Positions 7,616-17,669 of a stretch of 64,000 nt of DNA are shown here, piece by piece (positions within the stretch are counted from its first letter, which is position 1; each line of letters opens with the position of its first letter). The stretch lies in NCBI RefSeq assembly GCF_000185725.2, contig NZ_KI391954.1:1150185-1214184 (forward strand), given 5' to 3'. Source of the DNA: Segniliparus rugosus ATCC BAA-974 (GTDB lineage Bacteria > Actinomycetota > Actinomycetes > Mycobacteriales > Mycobacteriaceae). The notes under the pieces were generated by a model that searched no databases, was not told the origin of the DNA, and worked only from the letters and a program-made list of their open reading frames with translations. The position numbers and the translations under genes are program-made.

Positions 7616-9343
7616 GTGACCGCAATTGCCCCGTTACCCGACACGGAGGTCGCCGCGACACGCCCCTTTCCGGCCCGGCGCGGCCTGAAGGGCTCGTACA
7701 TCTACAAGATGGTGACGACGACCGACCACAAGGTGCTCGGGAACATGTACATCGTCACGTGTATCGGATTTTTCCTCGCAGGCGGGCTCATGGCCCTCCT
7801 GATGCGCGCCGAGCTCGCGCAGCCGGGCCTGCAGTTCCTCTCCGCCGAGCAGTTCAACCAGCTGTTCACGATGCACGGCACCGCGATGCTCCTGCTCTAC
7901 GCGACCCCGATCGTGTTCGGGTTCGCGAACGTGGTGCTGCCGCTGCAGATCGGCGCCCCCGACGTCGCGTTCCCCCGGCTCAACGCGCTGAGCTACTGGC
8001 TCTTCCTCTTCGGCGGGCTCATCGCCCTGTCCGGCTTTCTGACCCCGGGCGGCGCCGCTGACGCAGGTTGGACCATGTACACGAACCTGTCGAGCGTGAA
8101 GTACTCGCCGGGGGTCGGCACCGACCTGTGGATCACCGGCCTCGCGGTCGGCGGCCTCGGCACCATCCTCGGCGCGGTGAACATGGTCACCACGGTGATC
8201 TGCCTGCGCGCCCCCGGCATGACGATGTTCCGGATGCCGATCTTCACCTGGAACATCCTGGTCACCAGCGTCCTGGTCCTGCTCGCCTTCCCGATCCTGA
8301 CCGCCGGCCTCATGGGCCTCGCCGTGGACCGGCACTTCGGCGCGCACATCTTCGACGCGTCCAACGGCGGGGTGATCCTCTGGCAGCACCTGTTCTGGTT
8401 CTTCGGGCACCCGGAGGTGTACATCCTCGCCCTGCCGTTCTTCGGTGTGGTCTCGGAGATCTTCCCGGTGTTCTCCCGCAAGCCGATCTTCGGCTACAAC
8501 ACCCTGATCTACGCGACCCTCTCCATCGCGGCGCTGTCGGTGGCGGTGTGGGCGCACCACATGTACGCGACCGGCGCGGTGCTCCTGCCCTTTTTCAGCT
8601 TCATGACGTTCTTGATCGCCATTCCGACCGGCATCAAGTTCATCAACTGGATCGGGACGATGTGGAAGGGACAGCTCACCTTCGAGACCCCGATGCTGTT
8701 CTCCTGCGGCTTCCTTGTGACGTTCCTCTTCGGCGGGCTCACCGGCGTGCTCCTGGCCGCCCCGCCGCTGGACCTGCACGTCTCGGACTCCTACTTCGTC
8801 ATCGCGCACTTCCACTACGTGCTCTTCGGCACCATCGTGTTCGCCACCTACGCCGGCGTGTACTTCTGGTTCCCGAAGATGACCGGCCGGATGATGGACG
8901 AGCGCCTCGGCAAACTGCATTTCTGGCTGACGTTCATCGGCTTCCACACCACCTTCTTGGTGCAGCACTGGCTGGGCGACATGGGCATGGCCCGGCGCTA
9001 CGCCGACTACCTGCCCTCGGACGGCTTCACCACGCTCAACATGGTCTCCACTGTCGGCGCGTTCATCCTCGGAGCCTCCACGCTGCCGTTCATCTGGAAC
9101 GCGTTCCGCAGCGCCCGCTTCGGCGAAGTCGCCACGGTGGACGACCCCTGGGGCTACGGCAGCTCGCTGGAATGGGCGACCTCCTGCCCGCCGCCCCGGC
9201 ACAACTTCCTGGAGATCCCCCGCATCCGCTCCGAGCGCCCCGCCTTCGAGCTGCACTACCCGCACATGTCCGAGCGCATGCGCGCCGAAGCCCACGCGGG
9301 TCGGGCTGGCAAGAAGCACGAGCTCGTGGATGGCTCGCACTGA
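7616..9343 (+). CDS. ctaD: cytochrome c oxidase (aa3) subunit I
   Basis: 575 residues from the GTG at 7616. The start is chosen because aaggag lies 5 bases before it and the N terminus [18 protein letters not shown] matches the family; an ATG at 7541 lacks these. The protein is multi-pass with the expected metal ligands: [12 protein letters not shown] (haem a His), [10 protein letters not shown] (CuB His and cross-linked Tyr), VAVWAHHMY (CuB His pair) and [14 protein letters not shown] (haem a/a3 His). It is the catalytic subunit of the terminal oxidase of the bc1-aa3 supercomplex. The C-terminal extension ([20 protein letters not shown]) is typical of actinobacterial CtaD. Confidence 0.97.
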   Translation: MTAIAPLPDTEVAATRPFPARRGLKGSYIYKMVTTTDHKVLGNMYIVTCIGFFLAGGLMALLMRAELAQPGLQFLSAEQFNQLFTMHGTAMLLLYATPIVFGFANVVLPLQIGAPDVAFPRLNALSYWLFLFGGLIALSGFLTPGGAADAGWTMYTNLSSVKYSPGVGTDLWITGLAVGGLGTILGAVNMVTTVICLRAPGMTMFRMPIFTWNILVTSVLVLLAFPILTAGLMGLAVDRHFGAHIFDASNGGVILWQHLFWFFGHPEVYILALPFFGVVSEIFPVFSRKPIFGYNTLIYATLSIAALSVAVWAHHMYATGAVLLPFFSFMTFLIAIPTGIKFINWIGTMWKGQLTFETPMLFSCGFLVTFLFGGLTGVLLAAPPLDLHVSDSYFVIAHFHYVLFGTIVFATYAGVYFWFPKMTGRMMDERLGKLHFWLTFIGFHTTFLVQHWLGDMGMARRYADYLPSDGFTTLNMVSTVGAFILGASTLPFIWNAFRSARFGEVATVDDPWGYGSSLEWATSCPPPRHNFLEIPRIRSERPAFELHYPHMSERMRAEAHAGRAGKKHELVDGSH

Positions 9344-9383
9344 GCTGCGCGCCTATGCTGGGCTGATTCCTGTATCGGATTGA

Positions 9384-10643
<1,260 letters not shown>

Positions 10644-10689
10644 TCATGAGTTCTGATCTGGATTTTTCAGAGAAAAAACAGTATGTTCG

Positions 10690-10710
10690 CACGAGAGTTA
10701 TTCTCTCGTG
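10690..10710. repeat. perfect 8-base inverted repeat between serB2 and espG
   Basis: cacgagag and ctctcgtg are separated by five bases (ttatt), within an AT-rich gap between two GC-rich genes. There is no T-run after it, so it is a weak terminator candidate; an operator for espG is the alternative. Confidence 0.45.
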
Positions 10711-10764
10711 GGCAGCCCTGGGCGGGTCGCGTCAACGATGAGCGAAGGGATTGAGGAAGCATAT

Positions 10765-11589
10765 ATGGCCACGGGAGAGATCGGGGCGGTAGCGCTGCAC
10801 GTGTCCACGCTGGAATACGTGCGCAAGCTGGCGAAAACGGAGAGCCTTCCCACGGTGCTCGCCTGTTATCAGGGCTTCTACATGGATCCCGAGCAGCGGA
10901 GCAAAGAGTGGAAGCTCATGAACGAGGAGCTCAACGAGAAGGGCATTCTCCGAGGGGAGACGGTGCATCCGGAGCTCCAGCTGTGGCTTGAGGCGTTGGA
11001 CCATCCCGAGCGCGAGCTTTCCGGGCGGATCAAACGGCAAGAGACCATGCTGCGCATGGCCTTGGTGCGGCGCGGGAGGACGCACGCGCTGGCGATCCGG
11101 TACGGGGACGAGGTCGTGATCCAGGACTTCGAGTACGAGGCGGAGAAGTCCGCAGGGCAGCTGGCGAAACCGGTTCTGGCGGTCCTTGGCGAAGGCGTGG
11201 TCCCGGATTTCAACCGGGTGAGCGCGCCGACGCAGAGCATCGTCGACTCCATGCCCCGCAACATCGACCTCGACGCGGTCTTCACCTCGCTCTTGCGGGT
11301 CGGCGCGAGTCAGAAGGACGCGAAAGTCCTCGCGACCATCATGGCGAACGTCGAGGTGCAGTCCGAGTTCGTCGTGCACGAGCGCGAGGAGGGGCCACGG
11401 GTCCGGGGCAAGGGGGCGGTCTCGATCTTCGACTCCCCGAAGGGGCGGTTCGTCTCCAGCCCGAGCGTTGCGGGCGACGGGGAAATCTGGTCCACTTTCA
11501 CGCCGGGGACCGATCACCGGATCTCGCAGGCGTTCACGTCCCTGATCGAGCTTTTGCCGAGCGAGAAGTGGTGGCCCCAGGAGGACTGA
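10765..11589 (+). CDS. espG: ESX secretion-associated protein EspG
   Basis: 274 residues from the ATG at 10765, which has gagga 9 bases upstream; in-frame starts at 10708 and 10738 lack a clear ribosome site. The sequence fits the EspG family: cytosolic chaperones that bind the helical tip of PE/PPE dimers and deliver them to an ESX machine. Recognisable parts are RIKRQETMLRMALVRRGRTH and the C-terminal block EGPRVRGKGAVSIFDSPKGR. It converges on eccE with a 57-base gap. No PE, PPE or Esx gene lies next to it in the window, so its clients are encoded elsewhere or have been lost. Confidence 0.82.
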   Translation: MATGEIGAVALHVSTLEYVRKLAKTESLPTVLACYQGFYMDPEQRSKEWKLMNEELNEKGILRGETVHPELQLWLEALDHPERELSGRIKRQETMLRMALVRRGRTHALAIRYGDEVVIQDFEYEAEKSAGQLAKPVLAVLGEGVVPDFNRVSAPTQSIVDSMPRNIDLDAVFTSLLRVGASQKDAKVLATIMANVEVQSEFVVHEREEGPRVRGKGAVSIFDSPKGRFVSSPSVAGDGEIWSTFTPGTDHRISQAFTSLIELLPSEKWWPQED

Positions 11590-11646
11590 GCCGGGGGCCG
11601 TTCCCCATGGCCGATTGCGCGCAAGCAGCCCCGGCCCCCGCTCGGA

Positions 11647-13812
11647 TCACCGTCGCGGCGGTTGGGGGGCTCCAGGCTGGGGCGGTTGCCCGTAGGGGGA
11701 CTGCCCAGGGGCGGGAGGCACGGGAGGACGACCGGCCGGGCCGCCCGGACGCGGCCCCTGCGGCAGCGGCGGCCGATTGCCGCCCGGGGCGGGAGCCCCA
11801 GGCCGAGGGCCCAACGGCGCCGGGCCGCCGGGGCCGAACGGCGGGCGCGGAGCGCCGGGGCCAGGCCCCATGGCCGGACGAGCGCCAGGGCCTGCCGGGC
11901 CGGTAGGAGCAGGCCCGGCCCTTCCCGGCAGTCCGGCGGGGCCCCCAGGAACTGCGGGGCCGGTCTGGCGCGGCGGAGCCTGCCGGCCTTGGCCGTAAAA
12001 GCGAAGCTCTTCTCGGGGGTTGACCGTGTTCAAGAGAAGTTCTTTCTCCTCGGTGACCACCTTGACCTGCCCAGGGGACTTGGGGTCCTGGATGAGCGCG
12101 AGATCGACTTCGGGGGTTTTCTCCGTTCCCGGGGGCATCACGCGGATCACGGTGATCTCGGAGCCGTGCATCTGCACGTCCACCCCGTCGAAGACCAAGA
12201 CGTTGTACTCCCTGCCGGTGGTGCTGGACCGCTCCGCGGCGGCTTGCCCGCCCGCGAGCCACAGCGACTTGCGGCTGTTCACCACGGACACCATGGGCTG
12301 CCACGCTTGGGGCCGGTTCGTGTGGACGAGGACCCTGGCTCCGACGCAGAGCGCGCGGAGCACCACCTGCTGCGCGAACTGGACGTCCGAGATGATTTCC
12401 ACGTTCGTCGACTGCTGTGAGGAGGTCGAGACGCCGAAGAGCGCCATCGCGACCGCCTGCCCGTTCTGGTTGGCTCCGATGAGCTGGCCGCAGCCGGAGG
12501 CCTGGATGCGCAGGTCGCGCAGCCGCTTCGAGGCGGCCGTGATCCCCGGCGCTGGCGCTTCGAGGCTGCGCGCCCCGAACGGCAAGCTGGCGAGGAAGCC
12601 TTTGAGCTGCTCGCCGCTCAGCCGCGCCAAGGTCGGCAACGGGGGAGCGCTGAGCTCTTTCGGCGTGAGGTAGCGGACGAAGCCGGAGATCTGGACGTAG
12701 TCCCGGACGTCGGTGTGCGCGTCCACCGGGCGCAGCCGCAACGTGACCGTGGTCAGGTTGGACGGCACCGTCCAGAGCTGGGTGAGTCCGGCCCGGCTGA
12801 ACGCGGACGGGGAGATCTGGAAGGTGGTGAAGTGGCGGTACTGCCCGCCCTTGATCTCTTTCCAGGACTCGGTCATGTCGTCGAACCGGAGCCCCTCGGA
12901 GAGGCGCCCGATCGCGGTGTTCATCTGCGCGGCGTTGAGGATGTGCACCCGCTGCCCGCTCTCGCGGAGCCGGTGCGCGACGCGGCTGGTGGCGCTGATC
13001 ATCGTCTTGAGCACGCCCTCCGGCCCGCCGCCGCGTTTCTCGATGGCCTCGGGGCAGTTGAGCGGGTTCAGCCGGAGCACGACCCAGACGGAGCGGTAGG
13101 CGATCGCGGGGAGCTTGCCGAGGATGCTCTCGTAGACCTGGGTGTACGGGGCGTTGTTCGGGGCCCGCCAGCCGTGGCTGATCACGTCGATGCCGTCGAG
13201 GACGATGTCCTTGTACTGGTTGAGCGACGCGGCGAGCGTGTCGAGGGACACGATGTCGTCGGTCTGGATGTCCCTCGGGGTTAGCGTCGTCGCCTCGTAC
13301 GGGCGGGGGGTGACGTGCAGGACCGAGATGAGCAGGTCGTCGTCCCAGCGGAAGCCGAACAGCGCGCCGCCCTCGCCGCTGACGTCGAACGCGTTCGGGA
13401 TGTGCTCGGGGCCGAGCTTCTTGCTCGGCTTGACCATTTTGCGCCAGAGGTAGGCGCAGAACGTCCCGATCCGCACGGTGAGCGACTTGCCTCGGATCCG
13501 CAGGATCAAGAGCAGCGCGAGCACGGAGGGGACCGCGATGGCCGCCCAGAGCGGGGCGTGGAGCTTCGCGAGGAGGAAGAGGGAGAGGACCGCGACGGTC
13601 TCGGCGGGGATGAGGTTCTTCGGGCGCAGCTCCAGGCTCACCAAGAGGGCTTTGCGGCCCGGTCGGAACTGCGCCTCGGCCTTTTTGTCGGCTTTCTGCT
13701 TCGCCTTGAAGGCTGCGACCTCTTCCTTCGACGGCTTGGCCGCGTTCGCGTGGCGATTGCGGAACGCCATGTCGAGATGGTCGGGCGCTGGGGCGGGCGC
13801 TGGTGCGCTCAC
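11647..13812 (-). CDS. eccE: type VII secretion membrane protein EccE, with long Pro/Gly-rich tail
   Basis: 721 residues from a GTG at 13812 that overlaps the mycP stop as GTGA. Two membrane segments lie near residues 62-105 (AETVAVLSLFLLAKL, AAIAVPSVLALLLIL), then a large cytosolic/periplasmic domain typical of EccE (GFRWDDDLLISVLHVTP, LDGIDVISHGWRAPNN). EccE sits at the periphery of the ESX membrane complex. Residues from about 600 to the end are almost only Pro, Gly, Ala and Arg, an extension of roughly 115 residues that makes this protein longer than usual EccE. It is the last gene of the eccD-mini-mycP-mycP-eccE operon. Confidence 0.88.
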   Translation of the reverse strand: MSAPAPAPAPDHLDMAFRNRHANAAKPSKEEVAAFKAKQKADKKAEAQFRPGRKALLVSLELRPKNLIPAETVAVLSLFLLAKLHAPLWAAIAVPSVLALLLILRIRGKSLTVRIGTFCAYLWRKMVKPSKKLGPEHIPNAFDVSGEGGALFGFRWDDDLLISVLHVTPRPYEATTLTPRDIQTDDIVSLDTLAASLNQYKDIVLDGIDVISHGWRAPNNAPYTQVYESILGKLPAIAYRSVWVVLRLNPLNCPEAIEKRGGGPEGVLKTMISATSRVAHRLRESGQRVHILNAAQMNTAIGRLSEGLRFDDMTESWKEIKGGQYRHFTTFQISPSAFSRAGLTQLWTVPSNLTTVTLRLRPVDAHTDVRDYVQISGFVRYLTPKELSAPPLPTLARLSGEQLKGFLASLPFGARSLEAPAPGITAASKRLRDLRIQASGCGQLIGANQNGQAVAMALFGVSTSSQQSTNVEIISDVQFAQQVVLRALCVGARVLVHTNRPQAWQPMVSVVNSRKSLWLAGGQAAAERSSTTGREYNVLVFDGVDVQMHGSEITVIRVMPPGTEKTPEVDLALIQDPKSPGQVKVVTEEKELLLNTVNPREELRFYGQGRQAPPRQTGPAVPGGPAGLPGRAGPAPTGPAGPGARPAMGPGPGAPRPPFGPGGPAPLGPRPGAPAPGGNRPPLPQGPRPGGPAGRPPVPPAPGQSPYGQPPQPGAPQPPRR

Positions 13813-15461
13813 TTCTTCCCTCCTGTTCGATTCCGACGAGCGTCACGGATCGGGATGCTCACCACGGCCCCGAGGGCCAATAACAGCAACGCGACGCTGC
13901 TCACCATGATGGCGAAATTCCTCGGCCGATGCTCTGGCAGCGCGGGCGGGACCGGGGGAGGGAGCCGTTTGGTGGCGTACTGCTGCATGAGGTCGACGGC
14001 GGGGCCGGGCTCCTGGGTCAAGGCCGCGACGATGTCGACCAGGCCGTAGCCGACGTAATTGTCCCTGCCGCGCGGCGGATGGATCGCGGTGCGCTCCAAT
14101 TGCTCGATCACCTGCACGCGGTTCCAGTCAGGGTGCAGGGACCGCAGGAGCGCGGCCGCCCCTGCGACGATCGGCGCGGCGAAGCTCGTGCCCTGGATGG
14201 TCTGGAGCTTCCCGTCGCCCGCCGGGGTCGCGTCGGCGAGGTCGGCGTTCGGCTTGCCGACGACATCCTCCCCGGGGCGCGGGTTGACCGAGATCATGTT
14301 GTCGCCGGGGGCGGCGATGCCCACCCAAGGGCCGCCGATGGTGCCGCTGTCCTGCTTGGCCTGACCGCTGGGGTCGACCCCAGCGGGCTGGCCGGAGCGG
14401 TCGACCCAGCCGACCGTGAGCACGTACTGGTACCACCAGGCGGGGGTGACCACGGTCTGCAAGGTCGTCCAGTTCGCCGGGTTCTCCGGGCTCGCCGTGT
14501 TGAACGGGTTCTTCGGGCCGTAGGTCGGAGTCCCGGGGTCGGTCGGGGGCGCGGGGTCCGCCGTGTCGTAGTCGTAGCGCTGGGTGGCGTCGTAGTCCGG
14601 GTTCTGCCCCTTGCAGGTGGCGTCTTTGCTGCCGCCCTGGAGGTTGCCCGCGGCGACGACGACGACGGCGTCTTTCACTTCGGCCGCGTATTTCAACGCG
14701 GCCCCGAGGATCATGTCCTGGCCCCGGTTGTCGTTCTGCTGCCAGTTGCCCGCCGCGAAGCAGGAGTCGATCGAGATGTTGATGACCTGCGCGCCTTTGT
14801 TCGCGGCGTGGACGACCGCGTGGGCGAGCGTGTTCAAGGTGCCGGCGGGGATGTTGTTGTCGCCGCCTTTGGGGCCGAAGAGGTCGCTGGACTGGCGGAT
14901 CGAGATGATGTGGGCGTCGGGGGCGACGCCGACGAAGGAGTCGGCTCCTGGTTTGGCTTTTGCCGCGATGATGCCCGCGGCGAAGGTGCCGTGCAGGTCG
15001 CAGTCGTCCAGGCCGTTGGTGTCGCCGCCGTGCCCGCCCTGGCCCTCGCCTCGGATGTAGTCGCCGCCGCCCTCGACGCCTTCAAGGCGTCCTTTGACCT
15101 CGGTGACCCCGGTGTCGATGACGGCCACCGACACGCCCTCTCCGGTGGAAATCCGGTGCGCCGCGTCCAGGTCCAGGCTGCGCTGGCCCCAGGTCGGGTT
15201 TTTGAAGTTCGTGTCCGGCTGGTGCTCTCCGGTGCGGCAGAGGTTCTTCTGCTCGTAATCGGTGCCGCCGTTGGAGACCTCGTCGCTCGGCGGACTGTCG
15301 AGCGCTTGCGGCGGACCGGTCACGCCGTTGTCCGCGAACGCGGGCGGAGCCCCGGTCCCCGGGATCGGGGAGATCCCGAAGAAAACCGCGGCCATGCCGA
15401 CGGCGGTGGCGCGCATGCCCTGTCGGCGGACCGCTGCTCCCAAACCGGGCTTTCGAGTCAT
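13809..15461 (-). CDS. mycP: mycosin (type VII secretion subtilisin-like serine protease), full length
   Basis: 550 residues. Signal sequence about 1-44; N-terminal wrap with DYEQKNLCRTGEHQP; subtilase domain with Asp116 (AVIDTGV), His157 (DLHGTFAAGI), Asn273 (VAAGN) and Ser426 (GTSFAAPIVAG); C-terminal membrane anchor about 516-537. All catalytic residues are present. Mycosins cap the periplasmic side of ESX complexes and are needed for their stability; MycP1 also cleaves substrate. The start overlaps the stop of the upstream mini-mycosin (ATGA) and the end overlaps eccE (GTGA), so expression is coupled. Confidence 0.95.
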   Translation of the reverse strand: MTRKPGLGAAVRRQGMRATAVGMAAVFFGISPIPGTGAPPAFADNGVTGPPQALDSPPSDEVSNGGTDYEQKNLCRTGEHQPDTNFKNPTWGQRSLDLDAAHRISTGEGVSVAVIDTGVTEVKGRLEGVEGGGDYIRGEGQGGHGGDTNGLDDCDLHGTFAAGIIAAKAKPGADSFVGVAPDAHIISIRQSSDLFGPKGGDNNIPAGTLNTLAHAVVHAANKGAQVINISIDSCFAAGNWQQNDNRGQDMILGAALKYAAEVKDAVVVVAAGNLQGGSKDATCKGQNPDYDATQRYDYDTADPAPPTDPGTPTYGPKNPFNTASPENPANWTTLQTVVTPAWWYQYVLTVGWVDRSGQPAGVDPSGQAKQDSGTIGGPWVGIAAPGDNMISVNPRPGEDVVGKPNADLADATPAGDGKLQTIQGTSFAAPIVAGAAALLRSLHPDWNRVQVIEQLERTAIHPPRGRDNYVGYGLVDIVAALTQEPGPAVDLMQQYATKRLPPPVPPALPEHRPRNFAIMVSSVALLLLALGAVVSIPIRDARRNRTGGKK

Positions 15462-15955
15462 GACCGTGTTCCCCTCCGTGCGCGCAAAAAGACGATCAAA
15501 AGGACGACACCTGCTCCGAGCAGCGCTGTCCCTGCGACAGCGCCAAAAATCATGGCCGATGCGGTGATCGTGGATTGGGGCGCGAGATCGCGGCGCGGAG
15601 CAGCGGAATTGGCATGCTGGGCGAGCGGCGGAGGCTCGACCCCGGTGAGCGCGGCCACCGACACCCCGGCCCCGGTGGAGATGGCGTGCGTCTTGTCCAG
15701 GTCCAGGCTGCGCTGGCCCCAGGTCGGGTTGTGGAAATCAGAGTTCGGCAGGTGCGCGCCGGTGCGGCAGAGGAATTTCTGCTCGTAGTCATGGTCCGGC
15801 TCGACCTGGTCCGCCGGAGCGGGGACGGCGGCCTGCGGCGGGCCGTCGAAACCGCTGTCGGCGTAGGAGGGCTGGACGGCCAAGCTGAAGACCAGCAGGG
15901 TCGCCGCCGCCGCTGACGCGGCCCGTCCTGCCGAAAGCGGGCGGGCGGGCGTCAT
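15458..15955 (-). CDS. mini-mycosin: mycosin paralogue with the protease domain deleted in frame
   Basis: 165 residues. A signal peptide ends near YADSGFDG. Residues about 57-100 (CRTGAHLPNSDFHNPTWGQ, RSLDLDKTHAISTGAGVSVA) align almost residue for residue with MycP 71-113. The sequence then jumps to AALTGVEPPP, which matches the end of the mycosin catalytic domain (MycP IVAALTQEPGP, about 477-485), followed by a linker and an intact membrane anchor (136-157) with an RARRGTRS tail. Asp, His and Ser of the triad are all absent. Overlaps with eccD (ATGA) and mycP (ATGA) are intact, so it looks translated. It diverges from mycP in sequence, so it is an old duplicate and not an assembly echo. A structural, non-proteolytic role in the complex is inferred. 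Confidence 0.85.
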   Translation of the reverse strand: MTPARPLSAGRAASAAAATLLVFSLAVQPSYADSGFDGPPQAAVPAPADQVEPDHDYEQKFLCRTGAHLPNSDFHNPTWGQRSLDLDKTHAISTGAGVSVAALTGVEPPPLAQHANSAAPRRDLAPQSTITASAMIFGAVAGTALLGAGVVLLIVFLRARRGTRS

Positions 15956-17487
15956 ATCTCGATGTTCCGTACCGCGCTGTAGAGGCCCATGATCCAGAAG
16001 ACCAGCGGGAAGATGAAGGCGATGAGCGTGTACTCGAAGACCTCGCCCGCGCGCCGCATCACCGGGGAGTAGGTCTGGTTCGGCACGACCACGCCGATGA
16101 TCAAGAACGCGATGGAGAACAGGACCAACGCCACGCCGAGGGCCAGAGCGATCCACGGCTGGTTCTGGAGCGATCCCCGGCCGCCGCCGTAGATCAGGGC
16201 GACGAAGAGGAAGAAGCCCGATCCGATCATCACGCTGGCCTGCACGAGGTCGGTGAAGCTGCGTCCGCGCAGCACGAGGACGATGGCGACGATGGTCGCG
16301 AGGACGGGGCCCTGCCACGGGTATGCGGCGGTGGGGCGGGCCGCTGCGAGCGCGCCGCCGATGGCGATCAGGCTCGAGGCGATGACCAGCCCGGTCAAGT
16401 AGTGGTTCGATGCCTTGGCGCGCTGTTCGAGATCCTTCGCGTTCGGCAGGGCCATCGCGCCGATCGCGCCGATCCCTTCGACGGAGGGGTGCAGGTCGAT
16501 CTCTTCGGCGTCCACCGCCTGGCCCGCGGTCGGCACCGGGGGCAGCGGCAGTTTCGCGAGCGCGATGGCGAACTTCGAGCCCGCCGAGATGATGAAGATG
16601 GCGGCGCAGACCAAAGCGGCCCCGACGACTTGGTAGCTGTGGTGGAAGATGTCCATGTCCGCGTAGGCGAGGCCGAGCAGCAGCGTGAACGTCGCGATGG
16701 CGGTGTGCAGCACCGTGCCGGAGGTCGAGATGCGGGAGGAGATGATCGCGATCACGAACGTCACCGTGCACGCCGCCCAGACGCTCGAAAGGCCCCAGAC
16801 GTTCGCCTTGCTGGTGTCGCCGGGCACGGAGACCATGACCCCGAAGAAGATGAACGGCACGCCGCACCAGCAGAGCACGTTGGAGATGGCGTGCTGGTGG
16901 TAGCGCCTGCCGATGATCCAGCCCGAGACGTGGAAGAAGACGCCCCAGACGATGCACAGGACCGGGGCGAGGAAGTCCTCGAACCGGCTCTCGTGCGGCA
17001 CGCTGCCGTAGAGGAACAGGAGCCTCGCGGCGAAGAAGGACGCGACCACGAGCGTCGCCATGCCGAGGTAGCGGGCGGCGTTCGGCCCCCAGTGCCGGAA
17101 GGCGTGCTGGTTGACCCGCGAGACCGCGTCGATCACGTCGTCGAAGAGCAGGGGCGACTCTTCGGCGGCGACCGCACGGAGGATCAGCAGGTCGCCGTCG
17201 TACACGCCGGCCTCGGCGAGGGTTTTCGTCAGCGGGATCGGCGCCTGGCCCACCCGTCCGAGCGTCCATTGGTTGCGCGCCTCGTTCTGGCTGCCCTCTC
17301 CGCCGAGGTTCGGCACGCGGGTCTGGATGAGGGCGACGAGGTCGGGGATGAGGACGGCGACCGGAACCTCTGCGGGCAGCCCCACGTCGAACTGGGCGTT
17401 TCCTCCGAGAACGGCGACCCTGCACAGCGCGGGCTCGATGCTGCTTCCCGACTCCTTGGCCAACGCTGGTGAGCTCACCGGCTGCAC
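15952..17487 (-). CDS. eccD: type VII secretion integral membrane protein EccD
   Basis: 511 residues. The N-terminal ubiquitin-like domain is about residues 20-110 (CRVAVLGGNAQFDVGLPAEV, PLTKTLAEAGVYDGDLLIL), followed by about 11 hydrophobic membrane segments from 140 to the end. EccD forms the dimeric membrane core around EccC/EccB in ESX machines. The GTG at 17487 has ggaggga almost touching it; a second GTG at 17478 is also possible. It is the first gene of the four-gene operon. No eccB, eccC or esx genes are in the window. Confidence 0.93.
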   Translation of the reverse strand: MQPVSSPALAKESGSSIEPALCRVAVLGGNAQFDVGLPAEVPVAVLIPDLVALIQTRVPNLGGEGSQNEARNQWTLGRVGQAPIPLTKTLAEAGVYDGDLLILRAVAAEESPLLFDDVIDAVSRVNQHAFRHWGPNAARYLGMATLVVASFFAARLLFLYGSVPHESRFEDFLAPVLCIVWGVFFHVSGWIIGRRYHQHAISNVLCWCGVPFIFFGVMVSVPGDTSKANVWGLSSVWAACTVTFVIAIISSRISTSGTVLHTAIATFTLLLGLAYADMDIFHHSYQVVGAALVCAAIFIISAGSKFAIALAKLPLPPVPTAGQAVDAEEIDLHPSVEGIGAIGAMALPNAKDLEQRAKASNHYLTGLVIASSLIAIGGALAAARPTAAYPWQGPVLATIVAIVLVLRGRSFTDLVQASVMIGSGFFLFVALIYGGGRGSLQNQPWIALALGVALVLFSIAFLIIGVVVPNQTYSPVMRRAGEVFEYTLIAFIFPLVFWIMGLYSAVRNIEI

Positions 17488-17669
17488 TCCCTCCGAGGAC
17501 TGACGGTCCGAATCGAGCTCCCCTGGAGGACCCTTCTCCGGATTTCACAATTGTTACCGTGACTAGACACTAGACCACTATCATGCTGCACGGGGCCACC
17601 AGTGTCCAGTGCGGGGCGCAGAGCGCCCTCGCGCGCACGCCCTCGAAGGGAGCACGGCAGACTAGGGGC

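Noticed and set aside
7634-9340. 568-codon minus-strand frame opposite ctaD
   Set aside because: His/Glu/Arg-rich low-complexity product mirroring ctaD codon bias; no motif.
15458-15955. Mini-mycosin as an assembly duplication of mycP
   Set aside because: The shared N-terminal part differs at many residues and codons, and the C-terminal anchor is unrelated at sequence level, so it is a diverged paralogue.
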